The position numbers and the translations under genes were made by a program. Shown here piece after piece: positions 23,826 through 35,601 of a DNA stretch of 64,000 bases. Source of the stretch: Mus musculus (Eukaryota > Chordata > Mammalia > Rodentia > Muridae); NCBI RefSeq assembly GCF_000001635.26, contig NC_000071.6:6527001-6591000 (forward strand), written 5' to 3'. The notes under the pieces are model-generated. The model was not told the DNA's origin. It saw only the letters and a list, made by a program, of their open reading frames with translations, and made no database searches. How positions within the stretch are numbered: the stretch's first letter is position 1; each line of letters opens with the position of its first letter.

Positions 23826-24570
23826 AATCACGTGATGCTCTATCACAAGTAGTTTCCGGGTTCTGTGGACAGTGGTTGTAATAACAACCTACATCGTCAT
23901 TATGGAGAAGGATTGAATGAGTCATGTCTAGAGAGACCGACTCAGGACATTTTTTTCTAAAGCTACTATTGATTATCCTAGAGTATAGAGCACTAATAAG
24001 CTCACTGGAACCTAGCTCTCTTTGTGATGTATGGGAAGTAAATAGAGAGATGAGGGATACATAGAATTTGGCCCAACATGACAGAGGAAAATCAGATAAT
24101 CAGTCAAGGATACAGGTGAATGTTAACAGGAAATAAAAGAAATCAGAGAGACAGGTACTTGGGAATAATAAGTTCAGTTTAGAACAACCGAAAGAAAGAA
24201 AAATATCCATGATATATACTGCCTAAAAAGAGTATCAAAATTATAAAACAGACTCTGAATCACCAAGAAAGATTAGTTAACAATAATAAATAGAAATACC
24301 CTTCTTATGAAGTATTACTAAGAACATGTGAGGAAGCAACAAGCCACAAATATCAACAGCAACGTGTCAGTGTTCTTAAGTTAAACCTGTTTAAATCTGA
24401 CAGAACTACTTCAAAACCTACTTGTTTCATTAATATTATTCACCATTATTTTATAATTTATAGAAATACTCAAAATAAAACACTAGGAAAATTCTTACAA
24501 ATCTAACACCTGGATTATGTCTTGGTGTCTGCAGGTGTTTCTTCAGTAATGCAATGAAAACATGAGTTAG
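23826..24570. other. spacer, nothing recognised
   Basis: No gene or repeat was recognised. Confidence 0.4.
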
Positions 24571-24571
24571 G

Positions 24572-24700
24572 GGGACAGAGAGATGGCTCACTGTGTCAGA
24601 GTTTGCTTTGCAAGCCTTACAGTCACCACGTACAGGTCAAAGTCTGTGTTCATATGTGCATTTGCAAACCCCAACTGCATGTGCACAAACATATACTTTC
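24572..24700 (+). mobile_element. B4/ID-type SINE remnant
   Basis: GGACAGAGAGATGGCTCACTG followed by TTGCTTTGCAAGCC is a diverged tRNA-type SINE head; the rest is degraded. Confidence 0.55.
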
Positions 24701-24924
24701 CAAAATTCAGTTAGTTGCTATTGACCACAGGAAAATTGTAACATCTAAGTTCCTCTTTCTTTTGGATATTTGCTGCAGCCTAGACATATCTTCTCTGACA
24801 CTGTGGGCTTTTTTGCTCTTTCTCTAATGTACACATCTCTCTTTGTCATGTAGCTAGGTGTGGACCTCCATGGGAAATGACATGGCCTTCTTCCTGTATT
24901 CATGTGCTGCAGAGATGGACAGAA

Positions 24925-25100
24925 GCGGGGAGTGCTTCCTGCTCAGTAATGGGGATGGGAGTTCAACTCTTCTATCCACATATCTGGCTTGGAATCTGGC
25001 AAAGACCTGCAATTCCAGTTCCAAGGGACTGAATAAAATCTGCTCTTCAGACACACAAAAGCTTATGGACACATACACACACACACACACACACGTACTA
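24925..25100 (+). mobile_element. B3-type SINE with (CA)n tail
   Basis: Segments such as CTGCAATTCCAGTTCCAAGGGACTG followed by CTCTTCAGACACACAAAAGC and a (CA)n tail at 25073-25094 fit the 3' half of B3 SINEs. The frames in both directions across it are shadows. Confidence 0.6.
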
Positions 25101-25456
25101 AAACATACACACATGCTGAAATGAAATGAATTTTTAAAAGTATTTTTATCTGAAAATATTTTCTTACAATAAAATTTGATCATTTTATTGTGTTCTCATT
25201 TCTTGGAAGAAAAACTGTTTATTTGTCCTTACGCCTGTCAGGAAGCTGCTTTCAGTCTTCACAGGCACCAAATTACAAGGATGGAGAAATAGGACAAACC
25301 TGATTTCACAGAAGGCACATGGCTTCCAGCAGAATGTTAACAAGAAACCCTCTAAAGAAACTAAGAGAGAAATAAATACCTAATTAAAAAAAAACAAAAT
25401 AAAAAAGAAAAGAAAAGAAACCAGGGGAAAAATACAGAATTAAACACATAATAAAG
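25101..25456. other. spacer, nothing recognised
   Basis: AT-rich sequence. An A-rich TAATTAAAAAAAAACAAAAT tract near 25380-25425 may be the tail of an unrecognised retroposed stub. Confidence 0.35.
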
Positions 25457-25918
25457 TCAGATACTTTCATTTCTTTTCCTTTTTTAATGATTATTTTGTT
25501 TATTTACATTTCAAATGTCCCCAAGAAGGAGGTCTCCCCTCTACAAACATGCCATCCTATCCCCACTTCCATTTGTCTCTATGAGGGTGCTCTTCCACCC
25601 ATCTATCCACCTACTACCGCCTTACCACTCTAGCATCCCCCTACACTAGGGCATCAAGATTCCACAGAACCAAGGGTCTTCACTCCCTTCGATGGCAAAT
25701 AAGGCATTCCTCTGCTAGATAGATAGCTGGAGCCATCGATCCCTCCACATAAACTCTCTGGTTGGTGGTTTAGTACCTGGGAGCTCTCAGGGGAGGCACC
25801 TTACACCAGTCAAAATGGCTAAAATAAAAAATCTCAGGCTACAGCAGATGCTGGCAAGGATAAGGAGGAGGAGGAACACTCTTCCATTGCTGGTGGGATT
25901 GCAAGCTGTTAAGACCAC

Positions 25919-26315
25919 TGTCTTAGTCAGGGTTTCTATTCCTGGACAAATATTATGACCAAGAAGCAAGTTGGGGAGGAAAGGGTTTATTCAGCTTACA
26001 CTTCCATACTGCTGGTCATCACTGAGGAAGTTAGGACTGGAACTCAAGCAGGTCAGAAAGCAGGAGCTGATGCAGAGGCCATGGAGGGATGTTCTTTACT
26101 GGCATGCTTCCCCTGGCTTGCTCAGCCTGCTCTCTTATAGAATCCAAGACTGCCAGCCCAGAGATGATCCCACCCACAAGGGGCCTTTCCCCCTTGATCA
26201 CTAATTGAGAAAATGCCTTACAGTTGGATCTCATGGAGGCATTTCCTCAACTGAAGCTCCTTTCTCTGTGGTAATTCCAGCTGTGTCAAGTTGACACATA
26301 AAACCAGCCAGTACA
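25919..26315 (-). repeat. 3' LTR (minus-strand orientation)
   Basis: TG...CA-bounded LTR paired with 27471-27871. The TTTATTC on the plus strand near 25987 is the complement of an AATAAA polyadenylation signal. Confidence 0.85.
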
Positions 26316-27470
26316 GTTGACCCCTTGTCAACTTGACATACAAACACATCACTGTTAAGCCTCAACCCTTAGTTTCTTATTCATCCCCAAGATCTAAATA
26401 ACTTTAAAAGTCCCACAGTCTTTACATATTAAAAGTTCAATCCCTCTAAAATGTCCAATATCTTTTAAAATTCAAAGTCTCTTAACTGTAGGCTCCACTA
26501 AAATACTTTCTTCCTTCAAGAGGGAAAAGTATCAGGGCATGGTCACAGTCAGAAGCAAAATCAAACTCCAACTGTCTAATGTCTGAGATCCAACTCACAA
26601 TCTTCTGGGCTCTTCCAAGGGCTTGGTTCACTTCTCCAGTCCTGTCCTTTGTAGCACACAGCTTGTCTTCTAGGCTGCAGATGCCTGTACTTCACTGCTG
26701 CTGCTGTTCTTGGTGGTCATCTCCTGGTACTGGCATCTCCAAAACGCTGCTATCTTCCACTGTAACTAGGCTTCATCAATAGCCTCTCATAGGCTCTCTT
26801 CATGGTGCCAAGCCTCAACTCCTTTGCATGACCCCTTCAGTCCTGGGCCATAAATTGCAACTGAGGCTGCACCTTCACCAATGGCCTTCCATGGTCTGTC
26901 ACAGTACAGAGCCTCAGCTGCTCTGTGTAACCCCTTCATGCCTTCAAAACCAGTACCATCTGGGTGACTCTTACAAATTACCAAGTCCCACTGTAGCACG
27001 AGGTACAACCTTGGTTATCTCTCGAACACAGCCTCTGTGCTCTCAAAAAACACTTCCCAGAACATATCACCTCAATGATGCTGGTCTCTTCTTAATCACT
27101 GCTAAATTTTTAGCTCCAGCTAACCAGCATCAATAGTCCCAGTAATGCAAAGTTTTTGCTTTAGTAGTTCTGGTATCTTGTTAATCACAGCTGATTCTTC
27201 AGTCCCAACTAACCAGAACCACAGAATCTTCACAATCGAAAATAGCAATGGCCCTGAAAAGAGTCTTTAATCTTCCCTCTGAAATTTCACAGGCCACGCC
27301 TCCATTTTCTGCACTGTTCTCAGCATTATCCTCCAAGCTCCTACACAACATCTGGCAGAGCTCTTAACACCAAATGGATCTTCTAGCCCAAAGTTCCAAA
27401 GTTCTTCCACAGTCCTCCCCCAAACATGGTCAGGTTGTCACAGGAATACCCCCCTATGCTGGTACCAATT

Positions 27471-27871
27471 TGTTTTAGTCAGTGTTTCTATTCCTGGACA
27501 AAACATCATGACCAAGAAGCAAGTTGGGGAGGAAAGGGTTTATTCGGCTTACATTTCCATACTGCTGTTCATCACCAAGGAAGTCAGGACTGGAACTCAA
27601 GCAGGTCAGGAAGCAGGAGCTGATGCAGAGGCCATAGAGAGATGTTCTTTACTGGATTGCTTCCCCTGGCTTGCTCAGCCTGCTCTCTTATAGAACCAAG
27701 ACTACCAGCCCAGAGATGGTACCACTCACAAGTGGCCCTCCCTCCCCTTGATCACTAATTGAGAAAAATGCCCCACAGTTGGATCTCATGGAGGCATTTC
27801 CTCAACTGAAGCTCCTTTCTCAGTGATAACTCCAGCCTGTGTCAAGTTGACACATAAAACCAGCCAGTACA
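27471..27871 (-). repeat. 5' LTR (minus-strand orientation)
   Basis: Partner of 25919-26315. The likely primer-binding site lies just to its left on the plus-strand map. Confidence 0.85.
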
Positions 27872-29068
27872 ACCACTTTTGAAAGCAATCTGATGGTTCC
27901 TCAGAAAACTGGAAAAAAAAATTCTACCTGAAAACCCAGCTATACTACTACTGGGCATAGCCAAAAGATGCTCCAACATATAACAAGAACACATGCTCCA
28001 CTATGTTCATAGCAGCCTATTCATAATAGCCAGAAGCTGGAAACAACCCAGATGTCCCTCAACAAAAGAATGGACACAAAAAATGTCGTGCATTTACACA
28101 ATGGAATACTACTCAGATATTAAAAACAATGACATCATGAAATTTGCAGGCAAATGATGGAACTAGAAAATATCATCCCAAGTGAGGTAACCCAATCACA
28201 AAAGAACACACATGGTATGCACTCAATAAGTGGATATTAGACAAAAAGCTTAGAATACCCATGATACAACAAACCGACCATATGAAGCTCAAGAAGTAGG
28301 AAGATCAATATGTATGCTTCATTCCTACTGAAAAGAGGGAACAAAATAATCAGAAGAGGTAGAGGGAGTGAGGGACCTGGGAGGGAGAGAGCAGTGGGAG
28401 GGAAAAGGGGGCAGTGGCAGGATCATGTATAGGAAGAGACAGGAGAGAAGTCAGAGGGTCTGGAAAATAAATAGAAATATGTACCAGTTGGGGGTGAGAA
28501 ACTGGGAGTGGGGAGGCACTAGGAAGTCTCAGACTTCAGGGAAGTAAGAGGTTACCAGGACCCAATGGGGATGACATTAGCTGGAATACCCAACAAAGGG
28601 AATATACATTCTTAGAGTCACCTTCAGAAGATAGGCATAACCCCAGTTGAGGGATGAGGCCACCCAAGTATCTCAAAAATTTTAACCCAGAATTGTTCCC
28701 GTCTAAAGGAATTATATGGACAAAAATATGGGTAGAGACTGAAGAAAAGGCCAAGCATAGTCCACTCTACCCCGGGATTCATCCCATCTTCAGAAACCTA
28801 ACCCTGACACTATTGCTGATGCCAAAAAGCACTTTTTGACAGGAGTCTAGTATTGCTGTCTCACGAGAGGCTGTGGCAGCACCTGACTAATACAGATGCA
28901 AATACTCACAATCAACTGTCAGACTGAGCAGAGAGACCACAATGGATGAGGTAAGGGAAGGACTGAAGGAGTTGAGGGAAACTGCAACCCCATAGGAAGA
29001 ACCGCAGAACAGCAACATCAACTAACCAGACTTCCCAGAGCTCCCAGGGATTATATATCAGATATTTT

Positions 29069-29189
29069 TATTACCTGAAAACATTTTCATTGGCCTTCAC
29101 TAGGAGGTCACAGAAAAGTGTAGAACTGAGCTGGTAAAAGAATCACTGGAAGGAAGGTGTGGTAGATAGGGATGTAGGAGAAAGACATA

Positions 29190-29242
<53 letters not shown>

Positions 29243-29585
29243 GGATCTTCCTCTCATACAAGGAACAGGAGGAAGGAAAAGTAGAAAACTGTGTCCTCAT
29301 TAAGATATGGGCAAATGAGTCCACTCCTCTGAGAAAAACATCTAAGCAAGAGGCGAGCAGAAGAGAAGTATGGAATGAACATTTGTCCTAGAACCTATGG
29401 ACCCCCTGGCAGTTAAGATATACTTAAGACCTTAACAACAAACAGTTGCACAACGCTCAAGCTGTATTTTAATTATATTTTTTTTACTCTTTACTAGCTG
29501 GCGTTCTATAAAAATTATGAGACATGAAGGTGGGCACAAAAACGTGATCCATTGGAAACTAATAGATCACTACCATAACCTAAAT
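29069..29585. other. spacer with (TG)n tract
   Basis: No gene was recognised between the two L1 insertions. A (TG)n microsatellite lies at 29193-29240. Confidence 0.5.
29193..29240. repeat. (TG)n microsatellite
   Basis: About 23 TG units. Confidence 0.95.
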
Positions 29586-29597
29586 AAAAAGTAAGTC

Positions 29598-30103
29598 GAC
29601 TCAAGCCCCGCGCTACCTTGCCAGCAGAGTCTTGCCCAACACCCGCAAGGGCCCACACAGGACTCCCCACGGGATCCTAAGACCTCTGGTGAGTGGAACA
29701 CAGCGCCTGCCCCAATCCAATTGCGCGGAACCTGAGACTGCAGTACATAGGGAAGCAGGCTACCCGGGCCGGATCTGGGGCACAAGCCCCTTCCGCTCCA
29801 CTCGAGCCCCGGGGTACCTTGCCAGCGGAGTCGCCTGACACACACAAGGGCCCACACAGGATTCCACAGGGGATCCTAAGACCTCTAGTGAGTGGAACAC
29901 AACTTCTGCCAGGAGTCTGGTTCGAACACCAGATATCTGGGTACCTCCCCTGCAAGAGGAGAGCTTGCCTGCAGAGAATACTCTGCCCACTGAAACTAAG
30001 GAGAGTGCTACCCTCCAGGTCTGCTTATAGAGGCTAACAGAGTCACCTGAAGAACAAGCTCTTAACAGTGACAACTAAAACAGCTAGCTTCAGAGATTAC
30101 CAG
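29598..30103 (+). promoter_or_regulatory. L1Md 5' UTR with two promoter monomers
   Basis: A 201-bp unit begins at 29599 (ACTCAAGCCCCGCG) and restarts at 29800 (ACTCGAGCCCCGGG). It repeats the ACCTTGCCAGC, AGGGCCCACACAGGA and CCTAAGACCTCT blocks. The second unit is cut short and runs into the unique linker before ORF1 at about 29945. Monomers carry the pol II promoter activity of mouse L1. The block is GC-rich and CpG-containing, unlike its surroundings. Frames on both strands here are not genes. Confidence 0.88.
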
Positions 30104-31214
30104 ATGGCGAAAGGCAAACGTAAGAATCCTACTAACAGAAATCAAGACCACTCACCATCATCAGAACGCAGCACTCCCACCCCACCTAGTCCTGGGCACC
30201 CCAACACAACCGAAAATCTAGGCCCAGATTTAAAAACATTTCTCATGATGATGATAGAGGACATCAAGAAGGACTTTCATAAGTCACTTAAAGAATTACA
30301 GGAGAGCACTGCCAAAGAGTTACAGGCCCTTAAAGAAAAGCAGGAAAACACAACCAAACAGGTAGAAGTCCTTAAAGAAAAACAGGAAAACACATCCAAA
30401 CAGGTGATGGAAATGAACAAAACCATACTAGAACTAAAAGGGGAAGTAGAAACAATAAAGAAAAACCAAAGCGAGGCAACGCTGGAGATAGAAACCCTAG
30501 GAAAGAGATCTGGAACCATAGATGCGAGCATCAGCAACAGAATACAAGAAATGGAAGAGAGAATCTCAGGTGCAGAAGATTCCATAGAGAACATCGACAC
30601 AACAGTCAAAGAAAATACAAAATGCAAAAGGATCCTACTCAAAACATCCAGGTAATCCAGGACACAATGAGAAGACCAAACCTACGGATAATAGGAATTG
30701 ATGAGAATGAAGATTTTCAACTTAAAGGGCCAGCTAATATCTTCAACAAAATAATAGAAGAAAACTTCCCAAACATAAAGAAAGAGATGCCCATGATCAT
30801 ACAAGAAGCCTACAGAACTCCAAATAGACTTGACCAGAAAAGAAATTCCTCCCGACACATAATAATCAGAACAACAAATGCACTAAAGATAGAATATTAA
30901 AAGCAGTAAGGGAGAAAGGTCAAGTAACATATAAAGGAAGGCCTATCAGAATTACACCAGACTTTTCACCAGAGACTATGAAAGCCAGAAGAGCCTGGAC
31001 AGATGTTATACAGACACTAAGAGAACACAAATGCCAGCCCAGGCTACTATACCCGGCCAAACTCTCAATTACCATAGATGGAGAAACCAAAGTATTCCAC
31101 GACAAAACCAAATTCACACAATATCTTTCCACGAATCCAGCCTTTCAAAGGATAATAACAGAAAAGAAGCAATACAAGGACGGAAATCACGCCCTAGAAC
31201 AAGCAAGAAAGTAA
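30104..31214 (+). pseudogene. L1 ORF1 (nucleic-acid-binding chaperone), two frameshifts
   Basis: ORF1p is the trimeric RNA-binding chaperone of L1 ribonucleoprotein. The start is the ATG at 30104 (MAKGKRKNP); an upstream in-frame ATG at 30068 is not the family start. Visible parts are a basic, Pro/Ser-rich N-terminus, a heptad-rich coiled coil (about 30240-30600), then RRM-like sequence (RRPNLRIIGI) and the C-terminal domain (RAWTDVIQTLREHKCQPRLLYP). The reading frame changes near 30640 (looks like one base lost; the original frame stops at 30655) and again near 30890 (looks like four bases lost; stop at 30900). The C-terminal third is therefore in another frame. A 42-bp tandem duplication lies in the coiled coil. 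The full-length product cannot be made. Confidence 0.92.
30329..30412 (+). repeat. 42-bp tandem duplication in L1 ORF1
   Basis: 30329-30370 and 30371-30412 encode two near-identical 14-residue blocks of the form LKEKQENT(T/S)KQV. This is the ORF1 length-polymorphic region, and copy number there distinguishes young mouse L1 subfamilies. Fourteen residues equals two heptads, so the coiled-coil register is kept. Confidence 0.9.
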
Positions 31215-31254
31215 TCACTCAACAAACCAAAAAGAAGACAGCCACAAGAACAGA

Positions 31255-34200
31255 ATGCCAACTCTAACAACAAAAATAAAAGGAAGCAACAATTACTTTT
31301 CCTTAATATCTCTTAATATCAATGGACTCAATTCCCCAATAAAAAGACATAGACTAACAGACTGGCTACACAAACAGGACCCAACATTCTGCTGCTTACA
31401 GGAAACCCATCTCAGGGAAAAAGACAGACACTACCTCAGAGTGAAAGGCTGGAAAACAATTTTCCAAGCAAATGGACTGAAGAAGCAAGCTGGACTAGCC
31501 ATTTTAATATCGGATAAAATCGACTTCCAACCCAAAGTTATCAAAAAAGACAAGGAGGGACACTTCATACTCATCAAAGGTAAAATCCTCCAAGAGGAAC
31601 TCTCAATTCTGAATATCTACGCACCAAATGCAAGGGCAGCCACATTCATTAGAGACACTTTAGTAAAGCTCAAAGCATACATTGCACCTCACACAATAAT
31701 AGTGGGAGACTTCAACACACCACTTTCTTCAAAGGACAGATCGTGGAAACAGAAACTAAACAGGGACACAGTGAAACTAACAGAAGTTATGAAACAAATG
31801 GACCTGACAGATATCTACAGAACATTTTATCCTAAAAGAAAAGGATATACCTTCTTCTCAGCACCTCACGGGACCTTCTCCAAAATTGACCATATAATTG
31901 GTCACAAAACAGGCCTCAACAGATACAAAAATATTGAAATTGTCCCATGTATCCTATCAGACCACCATGGCCTAAGACTGATCTTCAATAACAACATAAA
32001 TAATGGAAAGCCAACATTCACGTGGAAACTGAATAACACTCTTCTCAATGATACCTTGGTCAAGGAAGGAATAAAGAAAGAAATTAAAGACTTTTTAGAG
32101 TTTAATGAAAATGAAGCCACAACGTACCCAAACCTATGGGACACAATGAAAGCATTTCTAAGAGGGAAACTCATAGCTCTGAGTGCCTCCAAGAAGAAAC
32201 GGGAGAGAGCCCATACTAGCAGCTTGACAACACATCTAAAAGCCCTAGAAAAAAAGGAAGCAAATTCACCCAAGAGGAGTAGACGGCAGGAAATAATCAA
32301 ACTCAGGGGTGAAATCAACCAAGTGGAAACAAGAAGAACTATTCAAAGAATTAACCAAACGAGGATTTGGTTCTTTGAGAAAATCAACAAGATAGATAAA
32401 CCCTTAGCTAGACTCACTAAAGGGCACAGGGACAAAATCCTAATTAACAAAATCAGAAATGAAAAGGGAGACATAACAACAGATCCTGAAGAAATCCAAA
32501 ACACCATCAGATCCTTCTACAAAAGGCTATACTCAACAAAACTGGAAACCCTGGACGAAATGGACAAATTTCTGGACAGATACCAGGTACCAAAGTTGAA
32601 TCAGGATCAAGTTTACCATCTAAACAGTCCCATATCACCTAAAGAAATAGAAGCAGTTATCAATAGTCTCCCAGCCAAAAAAAGCCCAGGACCAGACGGG
32701 TTTAGTGCAGAGTTCTATCAGACCTTCAAAGAAGATCTAATTCCAGTTCTGCACAAACTATTTCACAAATAGAAGTAGAAGGTACTCTACCCAACTCATT
32801 TTATGAAGCCACTATTACTCTGATACCTAAACCACAGAAAGACCCAACAAAGATAGAGAACTTCAGACCAATTTCTCTTATGAATATCGATGCAAAAATC
32901 CTCAATAAAATTCTCGCTAACCGAATCCAAGAACACATTAAAGCAATCATCCATCCTGACCAAGTAGGTTTTATTCCAGGGATGCAGGGATGGTTTAATA
33001 TACGAAAATCCATCAATGTAATCCATTATATAAACAAACTCAAAGACAAAAACCACATGATCATCTCGTTAGATGCAGAAAAAGCATTTGACAAGATCCA
33101 ACACCCATTCATGATAAAAGTTTTGGAAAGATCAGGAATTCAAGGCCCATACCTAAACATGATAAAAGCAATCTACAGCAAACCAGTAGCCAACATCAAA
33201 GTAAATGGAGAGAAGCTGGAAGCAATCCCACTAAAATCAGGGACTAGACAAGGCTGCCCACTTTCTCCCTACCTTTTCAACATAGTACTTGAAGTATTAG
33301 CCAGAGCAATTCGACAACAAAAGGAGATCAAGGGGATACAAATTGGAAAAGAGGAAGTCAAAATATCACTTTTTGCAGATGATATGATAGTATATATAAG
33401 TGACCCTAAAAATTCTACCAGAGAACTCCTAAACCTGATAAACAGCTTCGGTGAAGTAGCTGGATATAAAATAAACTCAAACAAGTCAATGGCCTTTCTC
33501 TATACAAAGAATAAACAGGCTGAGAAAGAAATTAGGGAAACAACACCCTTCTCAATAGTCACAAATAATATAAAATATCTTGGCGTGACTCTAACTAAGG
33601 AAGTGAAAGATCTGTATGATAAAAACTTCAAATCTCTGAAAAAAGAAATTGAAGAAGATCTCAGAAGATGGAAAGATCTCCCATGCTCATGGATTGGCAG
33701 GATCAACATTGTAAAAATGGCTATCTTGCCAAGAGCAATCTACAGATTCAATGCAATCCCCATCAAAATTCCAACTCAATTCTTCAACGAATTAGAAGGA
33801 GCAATTTGCAAATTCATCTGGAATAACAAAAAACCTAGGATAGCCAAAAATTTTCTCAAGGATAAAAGAACTTCTGGTGGAATCACCATGCCAGACTTAA
33901 AGCTTTACTACAGAGCAATTGTGATTAAAAACTGCATGGTACTGGTATAGAGACAGACAAGTAGACCAATGGAATAGAATTGAAGACCCAGAAATGAACC
34001 CACACACCTATGGTCACTTGATCTTCGACAAGGGAGCTAAAACCATCCAGTGGAAGAAAGACAGCATTTTCAACAATTGGTGCTGGCACAACTGGTTGTT
34101 ATCATGTAGAAGAATGCGAATCGATCCATACTTATCTCCTTGTACTAAGGTCAAATCTAAGTGGATCAAGGAACTTCACATAAAACCAGAGACACTGAAA

Positions 34201-35101
34201 CTTATAGAGGAGAAAGTGGGGAAAAGCCTTGAAGATATGGGCACAGGGGAAAAATTCCTGAACAGAACAGCAATGGCTTGTGCTGTAAGATCGAGAATTG
34301 ACAAATGGGACCTAATGAAACTCCAAAGTTTCTGCAAGGCAAAAGACACCGTCAATAAGACAAAAAGACCACCAACAGATTGGGAAAGGATCTTTACCTA
34401 TCCTAAATCAGATAGGGGACTAATATCCAACATATATAAAGAACTCAAGAAGGTGGACTTCAGAAAATCAAATAACCCCATTAAAAAATGGGGCTCAGAA
34501 CTGAACAAAGAATTCTCACCTGAGGAATACCGAATGGCAGAGAAGCACCTGAAAAAAATGTTCAACATCCTTAATCATCAGGGAAATGCAAATCAAAACA
34601 ACCCTGAGATTCCACCTCACACCAGTCAAAATGGCTAAGATCAAAAATTCAGGTGACAGCAGATGCTGGCGTGGATGTGGAGAAAGAGGAACACTCCTCC
34701 ATTGTTGGTGGGATTGCAGGCTTGTACAACCACTCTGGAAATTAGTCTCGCGGTTCCTCAGAAAATTGGACATAGTACTACCGGAGGATCCAGCAATACC
34801 TCTCCTGGGCATATATCCAGAAGATGCCCCAACTGGTAAGAAGGACACATGCTCCACTATGTTCATAGCAGCCTTATTTATAATAGCCAGAAGCTGGAAA
34901 GAACCCAGATGCCCCTCAACAGAGGAATGGATACAGAAAATGTGGTACATCTACACAATGGAGTACTACTCAGCTATTAAAAAGAATGAATTTATGAAAT
35001 TCCTAGGCAAATGGATGGACCTGGAGGGCATCATCCTGAGTGAGGTAACACATTCACAAAGGAACTCACACAATATGTACTCACTGATAAGTGGATATTA
35101 G
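31255..35101 (+). pseudogene. L1 ORF2 (endonuclease/reverse transcriptase), three frameshifts
   Basis: ORF2p nicks target DNA and reverse transcribes L1 RNA. The ATG at 31255 opens a 505-codon frame with the endonuclease motifs SLNINGLNSP, CLQETH, VGDFNTPLS and LSDHHGLR. It ends at 32772 just after the LPAKKSPGPDGF reverse transcriptase motif; an A seems missing in the CACAAATAG stretch. The frame resumes through the RT core (GFIPGMQGWFNIRKSIN, SLDAEKAFDKIQ, RQGCPLSPYLFN, FADD at 33372-33383) to a stop at 33950, where an extra T in GTGATTAAAAAC appears to be the cause. The third segment runs to 34638; an extra A in the GAAAAAAATG run shifts the last segment. That segment holds the Cys-rich CX3CX7HX4C motif (SRCWRGCGERG...) and ends at 35101. 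Confidence 0.93.
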
Positions 35102-35134
35102 CCCCAAACCTAGGATACCCAAGATATAAGATAC

Positions 35135-35468
35135 TGTGAGGAGCCGCCCTCACATTTGCCATTATAAGATGGCACTGACAGCTGTGTTCTAAGTGGTAAA
35201 CATAGTCTGCACACATGCAGGGGCAGTTTTCCCACCATGTGTTCTGCCTTTCCCGTGATGACAACTGGGCCGATGGGCTGCAGCCAATCAGGGAGTAATA
35301 CGTCCTAGGTGGAGGATAATTCTCCTTAAAAAGGGATGGGGTTTCGCCATTTGTTTGCTTGCTCTCTTGCACTCTGGCTCCTGAAGATGTAAGCAATAAA
35401 GCTTTGCCGCAGAAGATTCTGGTTTGTTGCGTCTTTCCTGGCCGGTCGTGAGAACGCGTCTAATAACA
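35135..35468 (+). repeat. IAP 5' LTR
   Basis: It starts TGTGAGGAGCC and ends GTCTAATAACA. It contains CCAAT (35284-35288), a TATA-like TTAAAAAG (35326-35333), an AATAAA polyadenylation signal (35395-35400) and a short pyrimidine-rich R region. By eye it is identical to the 3' LTR over 334 bp, so integration was recent. The minus-strand frames across both LTRs are shadows. Confidence 0.95.
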
Positions 35469-35470
35469 AT

Positions 35471-35488
35471 TGGTGCTGAAACCCGGGA
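35471..35488 (+). promoter_or_regulatory. primer-binding site, tRNA-Phe type
   Basis: TGGTGCTGAAACCCGGGA lies two bases after the 5' LTR. It fits the complement of the tRNA-Phe 3' end, the known IAP primer, with one apparent mismatch (T at position 7). Confidence 0.85.
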
Positions 35489-35601
35489 CGAGAAAAAAAC
35501 TCGGGACTGGCGCAAGGAAGATCCCTCATTCCAGAACCAGAACTGCGGGTCGCGGTAATAAAGGTTCCCGTAAAGCAGACTGTTAAGAAGGATTCAACTG
35601 C

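Larger units (their letters stand above)
25919..27871 (-). mobile_element. two-LTR retrotransposon, 5-bp TSD, non-coding
   Basis: Direct repeats at 25919-26315 (397 bp) and 27471-27871 (401 bp) begin TG and end CA, and the unit is flanked by ACCAC at 25914-25918 and 27872-27876. The LTRs differ at roughly 7% of positions by eye. Read on the minus strand, the sequence just inside the 27471 LTR is TGGTACCAGCATAGGGG (27451-27467). Its first nine bases fit a primer-binding site for a leucine tRNA from memory of tRNA 3' ends, so the minus strand is the likely sense strand. The 1155-bp interior has no long frame and no gag or pol signature, so it looks non-autonomous. A 5-bp TSD and a Leu primer would suit an ERVL/MaLR-like class; this is inferred. 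Confidence 0.85.
25468..29057 (-). mobile_element. 5'-inverted LINE-1 (host of the two-LTR element)
   Basis: 25468-25795 is L1 3' UTR in antisense, starting at a T-rich tail. From about 25795 the sequence switches to sense ORF2 C-terminus (25795-25918 and 27877-28300) and sense 3' UTR (to about 29057). The two parts abut in L1 coordinates: both junctions fall in an AGAGCTCCCAGGG-like stretch (about 25785 and 29040). That is what a twin-primed 5' inversion of a minus-strand insertion gives. The flanks show TCAGATACTTT (25457-25467) and TCAGATATTTT (29058-29068), a TSD with one mismatch. An LTR element (25919-27871) interrupts the inverted arm. ORF2 remnants are full of stops. Confidence 0.8.

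Noticed and set aside
29570..30074. Frames on both strands across 29.57-30.07 kb
   Set aside because: This is the L1 promoter monomer region; GC-rich sequence with few stops gives chance frames.
31902..33709. Antisense frames within L1 ORF2 (for example 31902-32318, 33269-33484)
   Set aside because: Shadows of the ORF2 coding sequence with no independent features.
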